64,000 bases of DNA from Actinomycetaceae bacterium (GCA_030532405.1 JAUNLF010000005.1:62001-126000); one strand, 5' to 3'; counted from the stretch's first letter, positions 16,251 to 25,547 are shown. The notes: generated by a model not told the origin, from the sequence alone. Numbers and translations: made by a program.

Positions 16251-17696
16251 ATGCGCTACATCTCCACTCGCGGATTGCCAACAGATACTCCGAGGTCGTT
16301 CACCGACATTCTCCTGCGCGGCCTCGCGCCCGACGGCGGCCTGTACATGCCCGTCGAATACCCGCGCGTCGACAGTGAAATGTTGACCAAATGGGCTGAC
16401 CGTTTCCGCGAGGGCGGTTACGCGGCGCTCGCCTTCGAAGTCATGCGCCTGTTCGTGGACGACATTCCGCCGGCAGACCTGGAGGCCATGTGCCAGCGCG
16501 CGTACAACGCCGACAATTTCGGGTCCGACGTCGTCACGCCCATGACCCAGTTGGAGGACGGCATTTGGCTACTCCACCTTTCAAACGGCCCGACCGCCGC
16601 GTTTAAAGACATGGCGATGCAGATGCTCGGCCAACTGTTTGAATACGTGCTCGAAAAGGAAGGCCGCGAGCTGAACATTGTGGGCGCGACCTCCGGCGAC
16701 ACGGGTTCATCCGCCGAGTACGCGATGCTCGGCAAGGACAACATCCGCGTCTTCATGTTGACGCCCGCCGGACGCATGACGCCTTTCCAGCAGGCGCAAA
16801 TGTACGGCCTCGACGATCCCGCGATTATCAATATTGCGCTCGAGGGCGTCTTTGACGACTGTCAGGACGTGGTGAAGGCTATTTCTGCGGACGCTGATTT
16901 TAAGGAAAAGTACAGTATCGGCGCGGTGAACTCGATTAACTGGGCGCGACTTTTAGCACAGGTCGTGTACTACGTTGCCGCGTGGATTCAGGCCGGCGGG
17001 TCGTCTGTTAAGAAGGTGTCATTCTCGGTGCCAACCGGCAACTTTGGTGACATTTGCGCGGGGCACGTGGCCCGCAGCATGGGTGTTCCGATCGACAAAC
17101 TGATCGTCGCTACCAACGAGAACAACGTTTTGGACGAGTTCTTCCGCACCGGCATCTACCGCGTGCGTTCCGCAGCCGAAACGTTCGAGACTTCCAGCCC
17201 ATCGATGGATATTTCCAAGGCGTCAAACTTTGAGCGCTTCATTTTCGACCTGGTTGGCCGCGATCAGGAACTTGTTCGCGACCTTTTTGCCAACAAGTTA
17301 GTGAACGAGGGCGAGTTCAGTTTGGCTGACTCATCCGTCTTTAGGGACACGCGCATCCGCTTTGGCTTCCTGTCGGGCTCCTCAACGCACGCGGACAGGC
17401 TGGACTCTATCCAGTCGGTGTACCGCCACGACAAGGTCATCATTGACCCGCACACGGCGGACGCGTGGAAGGTTGCCCGCGACGCCATGCGCGGAGGAGT
17501 CGTTGACCCTCCGCTAGTCGTCCTCGAAACCGCATTGCCCGTAAAGTTTGCGCAGACCATTCAAGAAGCGCTCGGCTTCACGCCCGACACTCCCAAACGT
17601 TTTGAAGGGATCGAGGACGCCAAACGCCACGTTATCGACCTGCCAAACGACGTGGAAGCAGTCAAACAACTAATCCGCGAAGTGGTAGGCGACTGA
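16251..17696 (+). CDS. thrC: Threonine synthase
   Basis: PLP enzyme converting O-phosphohomoserine to threonine in the cytoplasm. The 481-residue length and N-terminus (MRYISTRGLP) fit the long class of bacterial/fungal threonine synthases. The PLP lysine is in GPTAAFKDMAMQMLG, and the phosphate-binding TSGDTGSSAEYA and the later SVPTGNFGDICAGH loop are both present. No ribosome-binding site is seen; TAGGCT (16239-16244) ends six bases before the ATG, so the mRNA is probably leaderless. The methyltransferase gene starts seven bases after the stop and may be read from the same promoter. Confidence 0.95.
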   Translation: MRYISTRGLPTDTPRSFTDILLRGLAPDGGLYMPVEYPRVDSEMLTKWADRFREGGYAALAFEVMRLFVDDIPPADLEAMCQRAYNADNFGSDVVTPMTQLEDGIWLLHLSNGPTAAFKDMAMQMLGQLFEYVLEKEGRELNIVGATSGDTGSSAEYAMLGKDNIRVFMLTPAGRMTPFQQAQMYGLDDPAIINIALEGVFDDCQDVVKAISADADFKEKYSIGAVNSINWARLLAQVVYYVAAWIQAGGSSVKKVSFSVPTGNFGDICAGHVARSMGVPIDKLIVATNENNVLDEFFRTGIYRVRSAAETFETSSPSMDISKASNFERFIFDLVGRDQELVRDLFANKLVNEGEFSLADSSVFRDTRIRFGFLSGSSTHADRLDSIQSVYRHDKVIIDPHTADAWKVARDAMRGGVVDPPLVVLETALPVKFAQTIQEALGFTPDTPKRFEGIEDAKRHVIDLPNDVEAVKQLIREVVGD

Positions 17697-17703
17697 CGCT
17701 TTC

Positions 17704-18597
17704 GTGGACGTTCTTAAACCGTTTTATATGTGGGCGGGCGGGAAAAGTAAGCTCTTGAAGTTTTACGATCGCGAACTGCCTGACCTGACGAAATACTCGC
17801 ATTACGTGGAGCCATTTTTTGGTGGAGGCGCAGTATTTTCCGAGCTGTATAACAGTGCCCTAGCGAGCGGGACCGACACGGAGTTCATAATCAACGACAT
17901 CAACATCGAACTGATTTCAATGTTGCGTTGTTTGAAAGAGGACGCCGACGGTTTCATACTTCAACTCGAAAACCTAACAAACGAGTATTTGGCGATCGAA
18001 GGTAAAGACGCCCGGAAAGAGTACTATTACCGCAAACGGCGCGAATACTGGGGATCCCAAGACCCCGTGCTGCTCTACTTCCTGATGCGCACCGGCTTCA
18101 ACGGAATCTGGCAGACCAATAAAGAAGGTGGAGGCCTGTTCGCCACCCCCGCGGGACTCCTAAACCATAAAACCGAAGCGCAAGTCTTCCAGCGGCCTTT
18201 ACTGGGGGCGTGGTCGCACGCCCTCCAAAAAACTGAAATCTACAGCGTCGACTACAAAGACCTGGAAGTTCCAGAAAACAGTTTCGTCTATTGCGACCCG
18301 CCTTACCGAGGAAGCTTCACAACCTACGGCACTGACTTCGACGACGAGAGCCAGAAGGAACTATGCGCCTGGATGGAAATGCTAGTGCGCGACCGGAACT
18401 GCGCCGTCGCAATGAGCAACCGAACCGTTGACGACGACGGGTTCTTCGAAAGCATCCTCGGGCCAACATGGGAGTTCCACTACTACGACGTCACCTACAC
18501 CGCAGGCCGACGCAAACGAACAAAAGACGGCTTTGAAGCAAAACCCGCGCGAGAGTTCCTCGTCGTATCTTCAAATCTCAAGAAACGGCGCGGATAA
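17704..18597 (+). CDS. D12-class DNA adenine N6-methyltransferase (Dam/M.DpnII-like)
   Basis: S-adenosylmethionine-dependent methyltransferase adding a methyl group to adenine in DNA. The D12-class motifs are clear: the AdoMet motif MWAGGKSKLL near the N-terminus, VEPFFGGGAVF, the substrate-positioning region YYYRKRREYW and YFLMRTGFNGIW, and the catalytic CDPPYRGSF. Length of 297 aa fits Dam and M.DpnIIA, whose target is GATC; that specificity here is inference. It starts with GTG seven bases after thrC. No restriction endonuclease gene is adjacent, so it is an orphan. By eye it is more AT-rich than thrC, consistent with acquisition. Confidence 0.9.
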   Translation: MDVLKPFYMWAGGKSKLLKFYDRELPDLTKYSHYVEPFFGGGAVFSELYNSALASGTDTEFIINDINIELISMLRCLKEDADGFILQLENLTNEYLAIEGKDARKEYYYRKRREYWGSQDPVLLYFLMRTGFNGIWQTNKEGGGLFATPAGLLNHKTEAQVFQRPLLGAWSHALQKTEIYSVDYKDLEVPENSFVYCDPPYRGSFTTYGTDFDDESQKELCAWMEMLVRDRNCAVAMSNRTVDDDGFFESILGPTWEFHYYDVTYTAGRRKRTKDGFEAKPAREFLVVSSNLKKRRG

Positions 18598-18602
18598 ACA
18601 AA

Positions 18603-18638
18603 AAGTTGGAGGCACCCATTTCTGGATGCCCCCAACTT
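18603..18638. terminator. Bidirectional hairpin terminator
   Basis: AAGTTGG (18603-18609) pairs with CCAACTT (18632-18638), and the inner GGCA/TGCC extends the stem with two mismatches. An A run precedes it, giving a T run for minus-strand transcription. It lies between the converging methyltransferase and wrbA genes. Confidence 0.7.
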
Positions 18639-18662
18639 GAAAGCCCTGGTGTGAAACTCTGG

Positions 18663-19262
18663 TTAGTCGAGCTTCTTTGCAATGCCGATTGCGCGCTGGA
18701 TTAGGTGCGTCAAAGCGGCCTTGGTCTCTTCGTTGACCTCGTTCTGGTTAGCAGCGCCGGTTACGTGGCTGACACCGTACGGGTTGCCGTCGGCGAACTT
18801 GACCGGATCGGTGAAGCCAGGCGTGACGATGATGCCACCGAAGTGCATGATGATCTCGTAGATCGAAACGAGCGTGATTTCCTGACCGCCGTGGTTGGTC
18901 TGCGAAGAGGTGAACGCGGAGTACACCTTGTTCGCCAGCTTGCCCTGCGCCCACAGGCCGCCCAGGCTGTCGATGAATGCCTGGAACTGGGAAGCAACCT
19001 TCGAGAAGCGCGTCGGCGAACCGAAGATTACAACGTCTGCCCACTCAATGTCTGCGCCCGTCGCGGCCGGCAGATCCTTAGTCGCCTCGTAGTTAGACGT
19101 CCAAGCAGGGTTCTGCTTGAAGACCTCCGGGTCAACGGTTTCGGCGATGTGGCGGACGCGTACCTCGACGTCCTCCATCTGGTTTGCGGATTCTTCAAGG
19201 TGCTTGGCCATCGAAGTGCCGTGTCCCGTTGCGGAGTAGTAAATAATGGCGACCTTAGTCAT
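18663..19262 (-). CDS. wrbA: NAD(P)H:quinone oxidoreductase, WrbA-type flavodoxin
   Basis: 199-residue flavodoxin-like FMN enzyme that reduces quinones by two electrons and limits oxidative stress. FMN-phosphate loop YYSATGHGTSMAKHL is at the N-terminus; the later FGSPTRFSKVASQFQAFID and AFTSSQTNHGGQE segments are the WrbA flavin-ring contacts. AAGGAAGA lies four bases before the ATG. It is divergent from a MarR repressor, with a palindromic operator at each end of the shared promoter region, so it is very probably the regulator's target and inducible by quinones or oxidants. Confidence 0.92.
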   Translation of the reverse strand: MTKVAIIYYSATGHGTSMAKHLEESANQMEDVEVRVRHIAETVDPEVFKQNPAWTSNYEATKDLPAATGADIEWADVVIFGSPTRFSKVASQFQAFIDSLGGLWAQGKLANKVYSAFTSSQTNHGGQEITLVSIYEIIMHFGGIIVTPGFTDPVKFADGNPYGVSHVTGAANQNEVNEETKAALTHLIQRAIGIAKKLD

Positions 19263-19324
19263 GCTGTCTTCCTTTCGTGTGCGTCACATGAGGTCTGTAT
19301 TTTGACAACTGAAGTGTAGCAAAA

Positions 19325-19344
19325 ATAGTTGCGTTCGCGACTAT
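19325..19344. promoter_or_regulatory. Putative MarR operator, wrbA side
   Basis: ATAGTTGCGTTCGCGACTAT is a 20-base near-perfect palindrome (one mismatched pair) in the wrbA-marR gap, nearer wrbA. It shares both outer half-sites with the box at 19398-19417. Confidence 0.75.
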
Positions 19345-19397
19345 CTAAATCAAATGTGGCCCAAATCATCGCGAAAAGTAGCTAACTTAATGATGTG

Positions 19398-19417
19398 ATA
19401 GTTTCGTAAGCAACTAT
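19398..19417. promoter_or_regulatory. Putative MarR operator, marR side
   Basis: ATAGTTTCGTAAGCAACTAT has ATAGTT/AACTAT ends identical to those of the ATAGTTGCG half-site family at 19325, and the same 20-base size. It lies 31 bases before the marR start, suited to autoregulation. Confidence 0.72.
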
Positions 19418-19448
19418 TTACCCACAATTAATAGAAGGAGGGCGTGGC

Positions 19449-19904
19449 TTGGAACCGGTATCGGATAAGACCCTTGTTGCTGCTTGGGCGCGTGCGGCAA
19501 GACTGATTGCGTTCTCCGTGGATGCCCGACTGTCGAAGGTTGGTGTCACTCAAGCGGAGCTAGAACTTCTGAGGGCGCTGACAGACACCTGCTCAATGAA
19601 AATGATGGACTTAGCAAAGGCGTCGGCCCTAACGAAGTCTGGTGCGAGCCGCGCAATCCAACACATGGAACGCGCCGGCTGGGTGAAACGTAAAGGCTCT
19701 GGTGAAGATCGCCGCTCCATGGTCGTGTCCATCACCGAGGCGGGCTACCAAAAGTTCCTGGAAGGCTCCGAAGCGATCCAACCCGTCGTGCAAAAATATT
19801 TGCTCGACAACCTATCGCCGCGGGCCGCCCGCGACCTGCTCTACTTCCTGGAATCAGTAGCCGAAGCCGGTGAAGAACAATGCGACGAGGCCGCCGAACA
19901 CTAG
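19449..19904 (+). CDS. MarR-family transcriptional regulator
   Basis: 151-residue winged-helix repressor. The recognition region MKMMDLAKASALTKSGASRAIQHMERAGWVKRKGS and the wing GSGEDRRSMVVSITEAG match the MarR fold; the ends are helical for dimerisation. It starts with TTG behind AAGGAGGG. Divergence from wrbA and two matching palindromes between the genes indicate that it controls wrbA and itself. The only Cys is in the effector-proximal region (DTCSMKMMD), so redox sensing is possible but unproven. The last four bases overlap the converging LysE gene. Confidence 0.9.
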   Translation: MEPVSDKTLVAAWARAARLIAFSVDARLSKVGVTQAELELLRALTDTCSMKMMDLAKASALTKSGASRAIQHMERAGWVKRKGSGEDRRSMVVSITEAGYQKFLEGSEAIQPVVQKYLLDNLSPRAARDLLYFLESVAEAGEEQCDEAAEH

Positions 19905-20647
19905 GCGAAAACAGTCGACCAGGGTATGAGGGCGACGCCGAGTATCACGAATAAGCCGCCAAGCGCGACATCTATGGGCGTGTGCATCTTTTCGTAGCCC
20001 CGAACAAACGCCGGAATCGACGCGACGGACGCCACGATGGTGAACCACGCGGAAGAAATCAAGACCATAGAGGCTGTCAGCAGCGCCCCCTGGGTTGCCG
20101 TTATTTCAGAGGGCAACATCGCGGCAAACAAGGTCGTAAAGAAAATCACTGCCTTCGGATTCCCGACCGTCGTTGTCAAAAACCCCAGCCGGAACGCCTT
20201 CCACCAAGGGTAATCCTCTGCTGGCGCGGTCGTCGGCGCGGAGCCTTCCTGTGCGGTGGCCGCGGGTGAGCTTTCAGATTGCTGCGCACGCAGTTCGCCC
20301 TCCACCTGGGGCGCGGCAGGCTCGCCCTCAGAAATGGAATTGGAACGATCGCGGTGACTTTTGTAAACCGACCACAAAATTCGCGCACCGTAAACGGCTA
20401 GGAAAGTCGCGCCCGCCAGGCGGACGACGAAAAACACGGCCTGTGACGCCGAAATAATCGCGACAATCCCAACCATCGTGCCGACCGCCCACAGGGACGT
20501 GCCAGTCCCGATGCCAAGGCCCGTCGCAATACCCTTGCGGCGCCCGCGCGTGAGCGACATGCGCAAAGTCGCCAAAAAATCCGGGCCCGGAGACATGACC
20601 GCCACCGCGAACGTCACCAACAGGGTGATCCAGTTTGAAAGCGTCAT
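19901..20647 (-). CDS. LysE-family amino-acid exporter
   Basis: 248-residue inner-membrane exporter of the LysE/RhtB type. The N-terminus carries the family signature VMSPGPDFLATLRMSLTRG within about six hydrophobic segments. An acidic, Ala/Glu/Gln-rich loop of about 60 residues (around ISEGEPAAPQVEGELRA) separates the first and second halves and is longer than usual. Substrate is unknown. Its ATG overlaps the stop of the upstream metallopeptidase gene (ATGA), so both are on one transcript; its 3' end overlaps marR by four bases. Confidence 0.87.
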   Translation of the reverse strand: MTLSNWITLLVTFAVAVMSPGPDFLATLRMSLTRGRRKGIATGLGIGTGTSLWAVGTMVGIVAIISASQAVFFVVRLAGATFLAVYGARILWSVYKSHRDRSNSISEGEPAAPQVEGELRAQQSESSPAATAQEGSAPTTAPAEDYPWWKAFRLGFLTTTVGNPKAVIFFTTLFAAMLPSEITATQGALLTASMVLISSAWFTIVASVASIPAFVRGYEKMHTPIDVALGGLFVILGVALIPWSTVFA

Positions 20648-21015
20648 CAGCCCCAGCCCAACTCGTCCAAATGATCATCGTCGATGCCAAAGAAATGGGC
20701 GATCTCATGGACGAGCGTGATGTGAATCTGTTCGCGAAGCTCAGCCTCGTCGCGACTGATCCTCATCAGCGGATTGCGAAACAGGACAATCCTGTCCGGC
20801 AGGTCGCCAAAACCGTAATCGCCGCGCTCAATCAGATCGATGCCCTCATAAACCCCGAGCATCTCAGGCTCACCCGCGGGCGAGTCGTCCTCAATAAAAA
20901 TCGCGACATTATCCAGCCGGTCCACCATCGATTCTGGGAGGGCGTCGATGGCGTCTTCCACGAGGGCGGCAAAATCGTCCTCGGAAATCTCGAAAGGCTC
21001 ATCCGTGTCTGACAT
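20647..21015 (-). CDS. Zincin-like metallopeptidase family protein (PF06262-type)
   Basis: 122-residue protein of the small actinobacterial zincin family. The zinc-binding HEIAHFFGIDDDHLDELGW gives two His and a downstream Asp/His in the HExxH-x5-D arrangement; the rest (MSDTDEPFEISEDDFAALVE, then GDLPDRIVLFRNPLMR) matches the family. Biological substrate is unknown. The start was moved to 21015 from a longer frame at 21183: the extra 56 residues are low-complexity and unlike the family, and a TAGCAT box ends seven bases before this ATG (leaderless pattern). Confidence 0.82.
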   Translation of the reverse strand: MSDTDEPFEISEDDFAALVEDAIDALPESMVDRLDNVAIFIEDDSPAGEPEMLGVYEGIDLIERGDYGFGDLPDRIVLFRNPLMRISRDEAELREQIHITLVHEIAHFFGIDDDHLDELGWG

Positions 21016-21225
21016 GCAACCGATGCTAACGGAACCAGCGCGGCCACTGCTAGCGAGGTCCGCGCAGCCGCTGCGATTGGTGCCGCCCGTGGAGCTTTGC
21101 GAGCGTGTGGACCGCGTGCTGTCGATGGAGCCGCGCGTGCGGCGCCCGCCCTCGTAAATCGAAATGGTTGTGAGGAGCTTCACGGCGGTAAATGGCGGGA
21201 GGGGAATAAATGGAGGGCCCTAAGG

Positions 21226-21246
21226 GTTGAGTTACATAGACTCAAG
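21226..21246. promoter_or_regulatory. HAIR operator 1 of the dnaK operon
   Basis: GTTGAGT (21226-21232), seven bases, ACTCAAG (21240-21246): all but one base of the HAIR consensus, the HspR binding site. It lies upstream of the -35 box. Confidence 0.92.
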
Positions 21247-21261
21247 TTTAGAGCACTCGTC

Positions 21262-21289
21262 TTGACACTGAATATAGAGAGGTTAGACT
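21262..21289 (+). promoter_or_regulatory. Promoter of the dnaK operon
   Basis: TTGACA (21262-21267) and TAGACT (21284-21289) with a 16-base spacer form a housekeeping-type promoter. Its -10 box abuts HAIR operator 2, so bound HspR would block RNA polymerase. Confidence 0.72.
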
Positions 21290-21308
21290 TGAGTGCAACA
21301 GACTCAAC
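21288..21308. promoter_or_regulatory. HAIR operator 2 of the dnaK operon
   Basis: CTTGAGT (21288-21294), seven bases, ACTCAAC (21302-21308): one base from the perfect HAIR. It overlaps the -10 and start region and ends 21 bases before the dnaK ATG. Confidence 0.92.
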
Positions 21309-21329
21309 TTATTTAAGGAGGCCATCAAC

Positions 21330-23192
21330 ATGGCACGTGCAGTAGGTATTGACCTTGGCACTACAAACTCGGCTATCGCCACTTTGGAAGGTGGCGAGCC
21401 CACAATCATCGCGAACGCTGAAGGCGCACGCACTACGCCGTCGGTAGTCGCATTCTCAAAGGCCGGCGAGGTTCTCGTCGGCGAAATCGCAAAGCGTCAG
21501 GCTGTCACCAACGTCGATCGCACCATCATGTCGGTAAAGCGCCACATGGGTACCGACTGGGATGTAAACATTGACGACAAGTCGTACACCGCGCAGGAAA
21601 TCTCCGCCCGCATCCTCGGCAAACTAAAGCGAGACGCGGAAGAGTACCTGGGCGAGCCGATCTCGGACGCCGTCATCACGGTTCCCGCATACTTCAACGA
21701 CGCTGAGCGTCAGGCAACCAAGGATGCCGGCCGCATCGCGGGCCTGAACGTAACCCGTATCGTTAACGAGCCGACCGCGGCAGCGCTGGCGTACGGCCTT
21801 GAAAAGGGCAAGGAAGACGAACTGATCCTGGTATTCGACCTCGGTGGCGGTACCTTCGACGTTTCGCTTCTAGAAATTGGAAAGGATAACGAGGACGGTT
21901 CTGAGTTCTCCACGATCGAGGTTCGCGCAACCTCCGGTGACAACCGCCTAGGCGGCGACGACTGGGATAAGGCGATCGTCGACTGGCTGGTAGCCCAGGT
22001 GAAGACCAAGACCGGTAACGACCTTTCCAAGGACCCGGTCGCAATGCAGCGTCTGCGTGACGCCGCAGAGCAGGCGAAGAAGGAGCTTTCTTCCGCGACC
22101 TCCACCAACATTTCGCTGCAGTACCTCACGATGGTAGACGGCGTGCCCGTCCACCTCGATGAGACCCTCACTCGCGCGAAGTTCGAAGACATGACTTCCG
22201 CGCTGCTTGAGCGCACGAAGGCGCCCTTCGACGCTGTCATCCGCGACGCCGGCATTTCGGTTGGCGACATTGACCACGTGATCCTCGTCGGTGGCTCCAC
22301 GCGTATGCCCGCAGTTGCCGAAGCAGTTAAGAAGATGACGGGCGGCAAGGAGCCCTCCAAGTCGGTTAACCCCGACGAGGTTGTAGCACTCGGTGCTGCC
22401 CTCCAGGCCGGTGTTATGCAGGGTGACCGTAAGGACGTTCTCCTCATCGACGTGACCCCGCTTTCGCTTGGTATTGAGACCAAGGGCGGCTTCATGACGA
22501 AGCTGATCGACCGCAACACCGCGATCCCGACGAAGTCCACCGAGATCTTCTCGACCGCTGAAGACAACCAGCCGTCGGTTCTGATCCAGGTCTTCCAGGG
22601 TGAGCGCGAGTTCGCACGCGACAACAAGCCGCTAGGCACGTTCGAGCTGACCGGTATCGCACCCGCCCCGCGTGGCGTCCCGCAGATCGAGGTCACCTTC
22701 GACATCGACGCCAACGGTATCGTCCACGTCTCCGCTAAGGACCGTGGCACCGGCAAGGAACAGTCCATGACGATCACGGGCGGCTCCGCACTGCCGAAGG
22801 ACGAGATCGACCGCATGGTCAAGGAAGCCGAAGCCCACGCGGAAGAGGACAAGAAGCGCCGCGAAGACGCCGAAGTTCGCAACACCGCCGAGCAGACCGT
22901 CTACCAGATGGAGAAGATCCTGAAGGACGAGGCCGACAAGATCTCGGACGAGACCGCAAACGCTGTCAAGGCCGACGTTGACGCCGTAAAGGCAGCGCTT
23001 GAAGGCGACGACACCGAAGCTGTTAAGTCCGCAATGGAGAAGCTGAACGAGTCCGGCATGAAGATCGGTCAGGAGGTCTACCAGGCCGCCCAGGCTGAGC
23101 AGCAGGCCGCAGACGTCGCTGGCGAGCAGACCGCCGACGACGACGAAGAAATCATCGACGCAGAAGTAGTCGATGATGAGGAGAACAAGTGA
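21330..23192 (+). CDS. dnaK: Molecular chaperone DnaK (Hsp70)
   Basis: ATP-dependent cytoplasmic chaperone working with GrpE and DnaJ; in actinobacteria it also serves as co-repressor of HspR. The 620-residue chain has the Hsp70 signatures [11 protein letters not shown] at the N-terminus (lacking the extra lead of Gram-negative DnaK), [17 protein letters not shown] and [13 protein letters not shown], a linker [10 protein letters not shown], the substrate-binding domain and an acidic tail. AAGGAGG precedes the ATG. The two HAIR boxes upstream show HspR feedback control. Its last four bases overlap the GTG start of grpE. Confidence 0.98.
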   Translation: MARAVGIDLGTTNSAIATLEGGEPTIIANAEGARTTPSVVAFSKAGEVLVGEIAKRQAVTNVDRTIMSVKRHMGTDWDVNIDDKSYTAQEISARILGKLKRDAEEYLGEPISDAVITVPAYFNDAERQATKDAGRIAGLNVTRIVNEPTAAALAYGLEKGKEDELILVFDLGGGTFDVSLLEIGKDNEDGSEFSTIEVRATSGDNRLGGDDWDKAIVDWLVAQVKTKTGNDLSKDPVAMQRLRDAAEQAKKELSSATSTNISLQYLTMVDGVPVHLDETLTRAKFEDMTSALLERTKAPFDAVIRDAGISVGDIDHVILVGGSTRMPAVAEAVKKMTGGKEPSKSVNPDEVVALGAALQAGVMQGDRKDVLLIDVTPLSLGIETKGGFMTKLIDRNTAIPTKSTEIFSTAEDNQPSVLIQVFQGEREFARDNKPLGTFELTGIAPAPRGVPQIEVTFDIDANGIVHVSAKDRGTGKEQSMTITGGSALPKDEIDRMVKEAEAHAEEDKKRREDAEVRNTAEQTVYQMEKILKDEADKISDETANAVKADVDAVKAALEGDDTEAVKSAMEKLNESGMKIGQEVYQAAQAEQQAADVAGEQTADDDEEIIDAEVVDDEENK

Positions 23193-23872
23193 GCGACGAG
23201 CAACTGAATCATGACCCGAATGAGGGGCGTGAGGACGTAAACATGGGGGCAGAGGAGTCTGCCCCCATGGGCTCAAGCCCTGAAAACAGCTCTGACGCCG
23301 CAGGCGAAACCAGTGCCGAAAACGCGGGAACCGGCGCGAACTCCGGTGGTGAGGCCGATGACCTTTCCCACCTGGAAGAACAACTCGCCGACGTGGACGC
23401 CGACCAGGACGTCAACGACCCGCAGGCACTACGCGAAGAGCTAGCCAAACAGGGAGACGAGCTTGCCAGAGCTCGAGCTGACTACTACAACCTCACGCAG
23501 ACGCACAACAATTTCGTGCGCCGATCAAAGTCCGACGTGGCTGCGGCGCGAGGGATGGGACACGGCGAAGTCGTAGAAGCCCTAATGCCGGTGCTTGACG
23601 ACATCGCTGCCGCGCGCGATGCTGGCGCCCTCGAAGACGGGCCATTCGCGGCAATCGCAAACAAGCTTGAAAACACGCTGAAATCCCGATTCGGATTCGA
23701 ACGATTCGGAGAAGCCGGCGAAGAATTTGACCCGAACATTCACGAGGCCGTAATGGCAACCCCGTCCGCTGACGTCGAGGTAGAAACCGTGCACCAGGTA
23801 GTCCAAATGGGTTACCGCAGTGGTGACAAGGTTCTTCGTGCCGCGAAGGTCATTGTGGCGAACCCTCAATGA
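23189..23872 (+). CDS. grpE: Nucleotide exchange factor GrpE
   Basis: 227-residue GrpE releasing ADP from DnaK. The acidic, low-complexity N-terminal 85 residues precede a long helix ([20 protein letters not shown]) used for dimerisation and the beta-wing with the GrpE signature [14 protein letters not shown] and [20 protein letters not shown]. The GTG start overlaps the dnaK stop (GTGA), giving translational coupling. Sequence is normal for actinobacteria; the sequence around 23250-23280 has a short self-complementary GGGGGCAGA/TCTGCCCCC element inside the coding region. Confidence 0.95.
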   Translation: MSDEQLNHDPNEGREDVNMGAEESAPMGSSPENSSDAAGETSAENAGTGANSGGEADDLSHLEEQLADVDADQDVNDPQALREELAKQGDELARARADYYNLTQTHNNFVRRSKSDVAAARGMGHGEVVEALMPVLDDIAAARDAGALEDGPFAAIANKLENTLKSRFGFERFGEAGEEFDPNIHEAVMATPSADVEVETVHQVVQMGYRSGDKVLRAAKVIVANPQ

Positions 23873-23910
23873 GGTGCCACTGCAAAACTGCAAGAAGGAG
23901 GTGAGAAGCA

Positions 23911-24945
23911 ATGGCAGGACAAGACTGGATGCAAAAAGACTTCTACAAAGCTCTAGGCGTATCCAAGGATGCTGACCAAGCCGAAATCAAGAAGGCGTAC
24001 CGCAAACTGGCGCGCAAGTACCATCCGGACCAAAACCCGGGCGACAAGCGTGCAGAAGAACGGTTCAAAGCCGTCGGAGAAGCATACCAAGTGCTATCCG
24101 ACCCGAAGCAACGCCAACAGTACGACGCGATCCGCGCAATGGCTGGTGGGGGAGCAAGGTTCTCTTCAGGCGCAGGTGGCTCCGCCGGATTTGAAGACAT
24201 CTTCTCGATGTTCAACTTTGGCGGCGGCGGTCCGAACGTAAGCTTCTCCACTTCGGGAAACCCTTCCGGATCCGGCGCCGACTTTCAAGACGTGTTCTCA
24301 AACCTTTTCGGTGGCGCAGCGCGCGGCGGCGGATCAAACGGAGGCTTCACGGGCTTTTCCGGGGCTAGGGGCGGCTATGGCGCTCCGAATGCTCCGCGAT
24401 CGGGTGCGGACCTAGCGACGTCGACTACCATCACATTGCGTCAATCAGTTGAGGGCGCAATGCTGAAACTAACCGTCGAAGGTCGCACCATGACGGTTCG
24501 CGTTCCCGCTGGAGTTCAGGACGGGCAGAAGATCCGCCTTCGTGGCAAGGGCAGGCCGGGTGTAAACGGTGGTCCGGCCGGCGACCTGGTTATCGCTATC
24601 TCTATCGAGAAGCACCCGGTATTTACCCTGGACGACCTCGATCTGCGAATGAAGCTGCCGATCTCGTTTAGTGAGGCGGCACTTGGCGCAGAAGTTCCGG
24701 TTCCGATGCTGGACGGCTCTACCGTGACCGTGAAGGTTCCCGCAGGAACCTCATCGGGCGCCCAGTTGCGTTTGCGTAAACGCGGCGTGCAGAAGAACCG
24801 CAAGAAGGGCGACCTGATCATCGAGGTCATGGTCGCTGCTCCAAAGAAGCTTTCGCGTGAAGCTAAGGCTGCTATCGAAGAGTTTTCGAAGGCCACTTCG
24901 GATTGGGATCCTCGAGAAGGCCTGGCCGAGAAGGCTCAAAAGTAA
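23911..24945 (+). CDS. dnaJ: DnaJ-type co-chaperone lacking the zinc finger
   Basis: 344-residue J-protein that stimulates DnaK ATPase and delivers substrates. The J-domain occupies residues 8-75 with the HPD motif in [11 protein letters not shown]. It is followed by a long Gly/Phe-rich and Gly/Ser-rich stretch and two C-terminal beta domains ([20 protein letters not shown], then [17 protein letters not shown]). The four CxxCxGxG zinc repeats of classical DnaJ are absent, so this is a type II (CbpA-like) protein although it is in the dnaK operon. AAGGAGG precedes the ATG. The gap to hspR (24946-25064) holds nothing recognisable. Confidence 0.93.
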   Translation: MAGQDWMQKDFYKALGVSKDADQAEIKKAYRKLARKYHPDQNPGDKRAEERFKAVGEAYQVLSDPKQRQQYDAIRAMAGGGARFSSGAGGSAGFEDIFSMFNFGGGGPNVSFSTSGNPSGSGADFQDVFSNLFGGAARGGGSNGGFTGFSGARGGYGAPNAPRSGADLATSTTITLRQSVEGAMLKLTVEGRTMTVRVPAGVQDGQKIRLRGKGRPGVNGGPAGDLVIAISIEKHPVFTLDDLDLRMKLPISFSEAALGAEVPVPMLDGSTVTVKVPAGTSSGAQLRLRKRGVQKNRKKGDLIIEVMVAAPKKLSREAKAAIEEFSKATSDWDPREGLAEKAQK

Positions 24946-25064
24946 ACTAAGAATAGCCGCAAAGTTGGCCCGAAAATCGGTTGCCGTGGCCGGCCCCAAG
25001 TGGGCTCGGCCGCGGTTGCCGACCGGGGCTGGTGCGGCTGCGAGTTTGGTGAGGAGGTAAACGA

Positions 25065-25547
25065 GTGTCAGATCATCAAACTACGTATGTCATCTCTGTT
25101 GCGGCAGAACTTGCGGGCATGCATCCGCAAACGCTGCGTCAATATGACAGGTTAGGAATCGTTATTCCTGCCCGAACTCAAGGCCGCGGGCGCCGTTACA
25201 CTCCTCGCGATGTTGAACGGTTGCGCGAAGTTCAACGCCTTTCGAAAGATGAAGGCGTAAACCTTGAAGGCATCCGCCAAATCCTAGAGTTGAAAGCGCG
25301 CCTTGATGAGGCCACTTCAACAATGGATCGTATGAGGGCGGAGTTGCAGCAGCTTCGGGAACAGGCTGAACGCGAACATGCGCGCCGCACCCGTGTATTC
25401 GCCGCATCCGCAGACGGCGATGTGCACACTTTGCGGTGGGGTAGCCGCGTGAAAGCGCAAGGCGGTGAACTGGTACACATTCCCCGCCCCGGCTCGATGG
25501 TTAGAGTGAACTCAAATGACGGCGCAATGGTCCTGTTCCGTCGATGA
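25065..25547 (+). CDS. hspR: Heat-shock repressor HspR (MerR family)
   Basis: 160-residue MerR-type repressor of the dnaK operon and clpB, acting with DnaK as co-repressor. The N-terminal winged helix (YVISVAAELAGMHPQTLRQY, then GRGRRYTPRDVERLREVQRL) includes the HspR-typical HPQTLR and RRY; a coiled coil (ATSTMDRMRAELQQLREQAE) follows. It begins with GTG behind GAGGAGG. Being last in dnaK-grpE-dnaJ-hspR, downstream of two HAIR operators, it regulates itself; further HAIR sites are at 5996 (hsp20) and 31007 (clpB). Confidence 0.95.
   Translation: MSDHQTTYVISVAAELAGMHPQTLRQYDRLGIVIPARTQGRGRRYTPRDVERLREVQRLSKDEGVNLEGIRQILELKARLDEATSTMDRMRAELQQLREQAEREHARRTRVFAASADGDVHTLRWGSRVKAQGGELVHIPRPGSMVRVNSNDGAMVLFRR

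Noticed and set aside
21710-22885. 391-codon open frame on the minus strand inside dnaK
   Set aside because: It is antisense to a highly conserved, codon-biased dnaK; its Ser/Arg-rich translation has no domain. Similar antisense frames at 2747-3643, 13132-14046 and 31208-32020 were dropped for the same reason.
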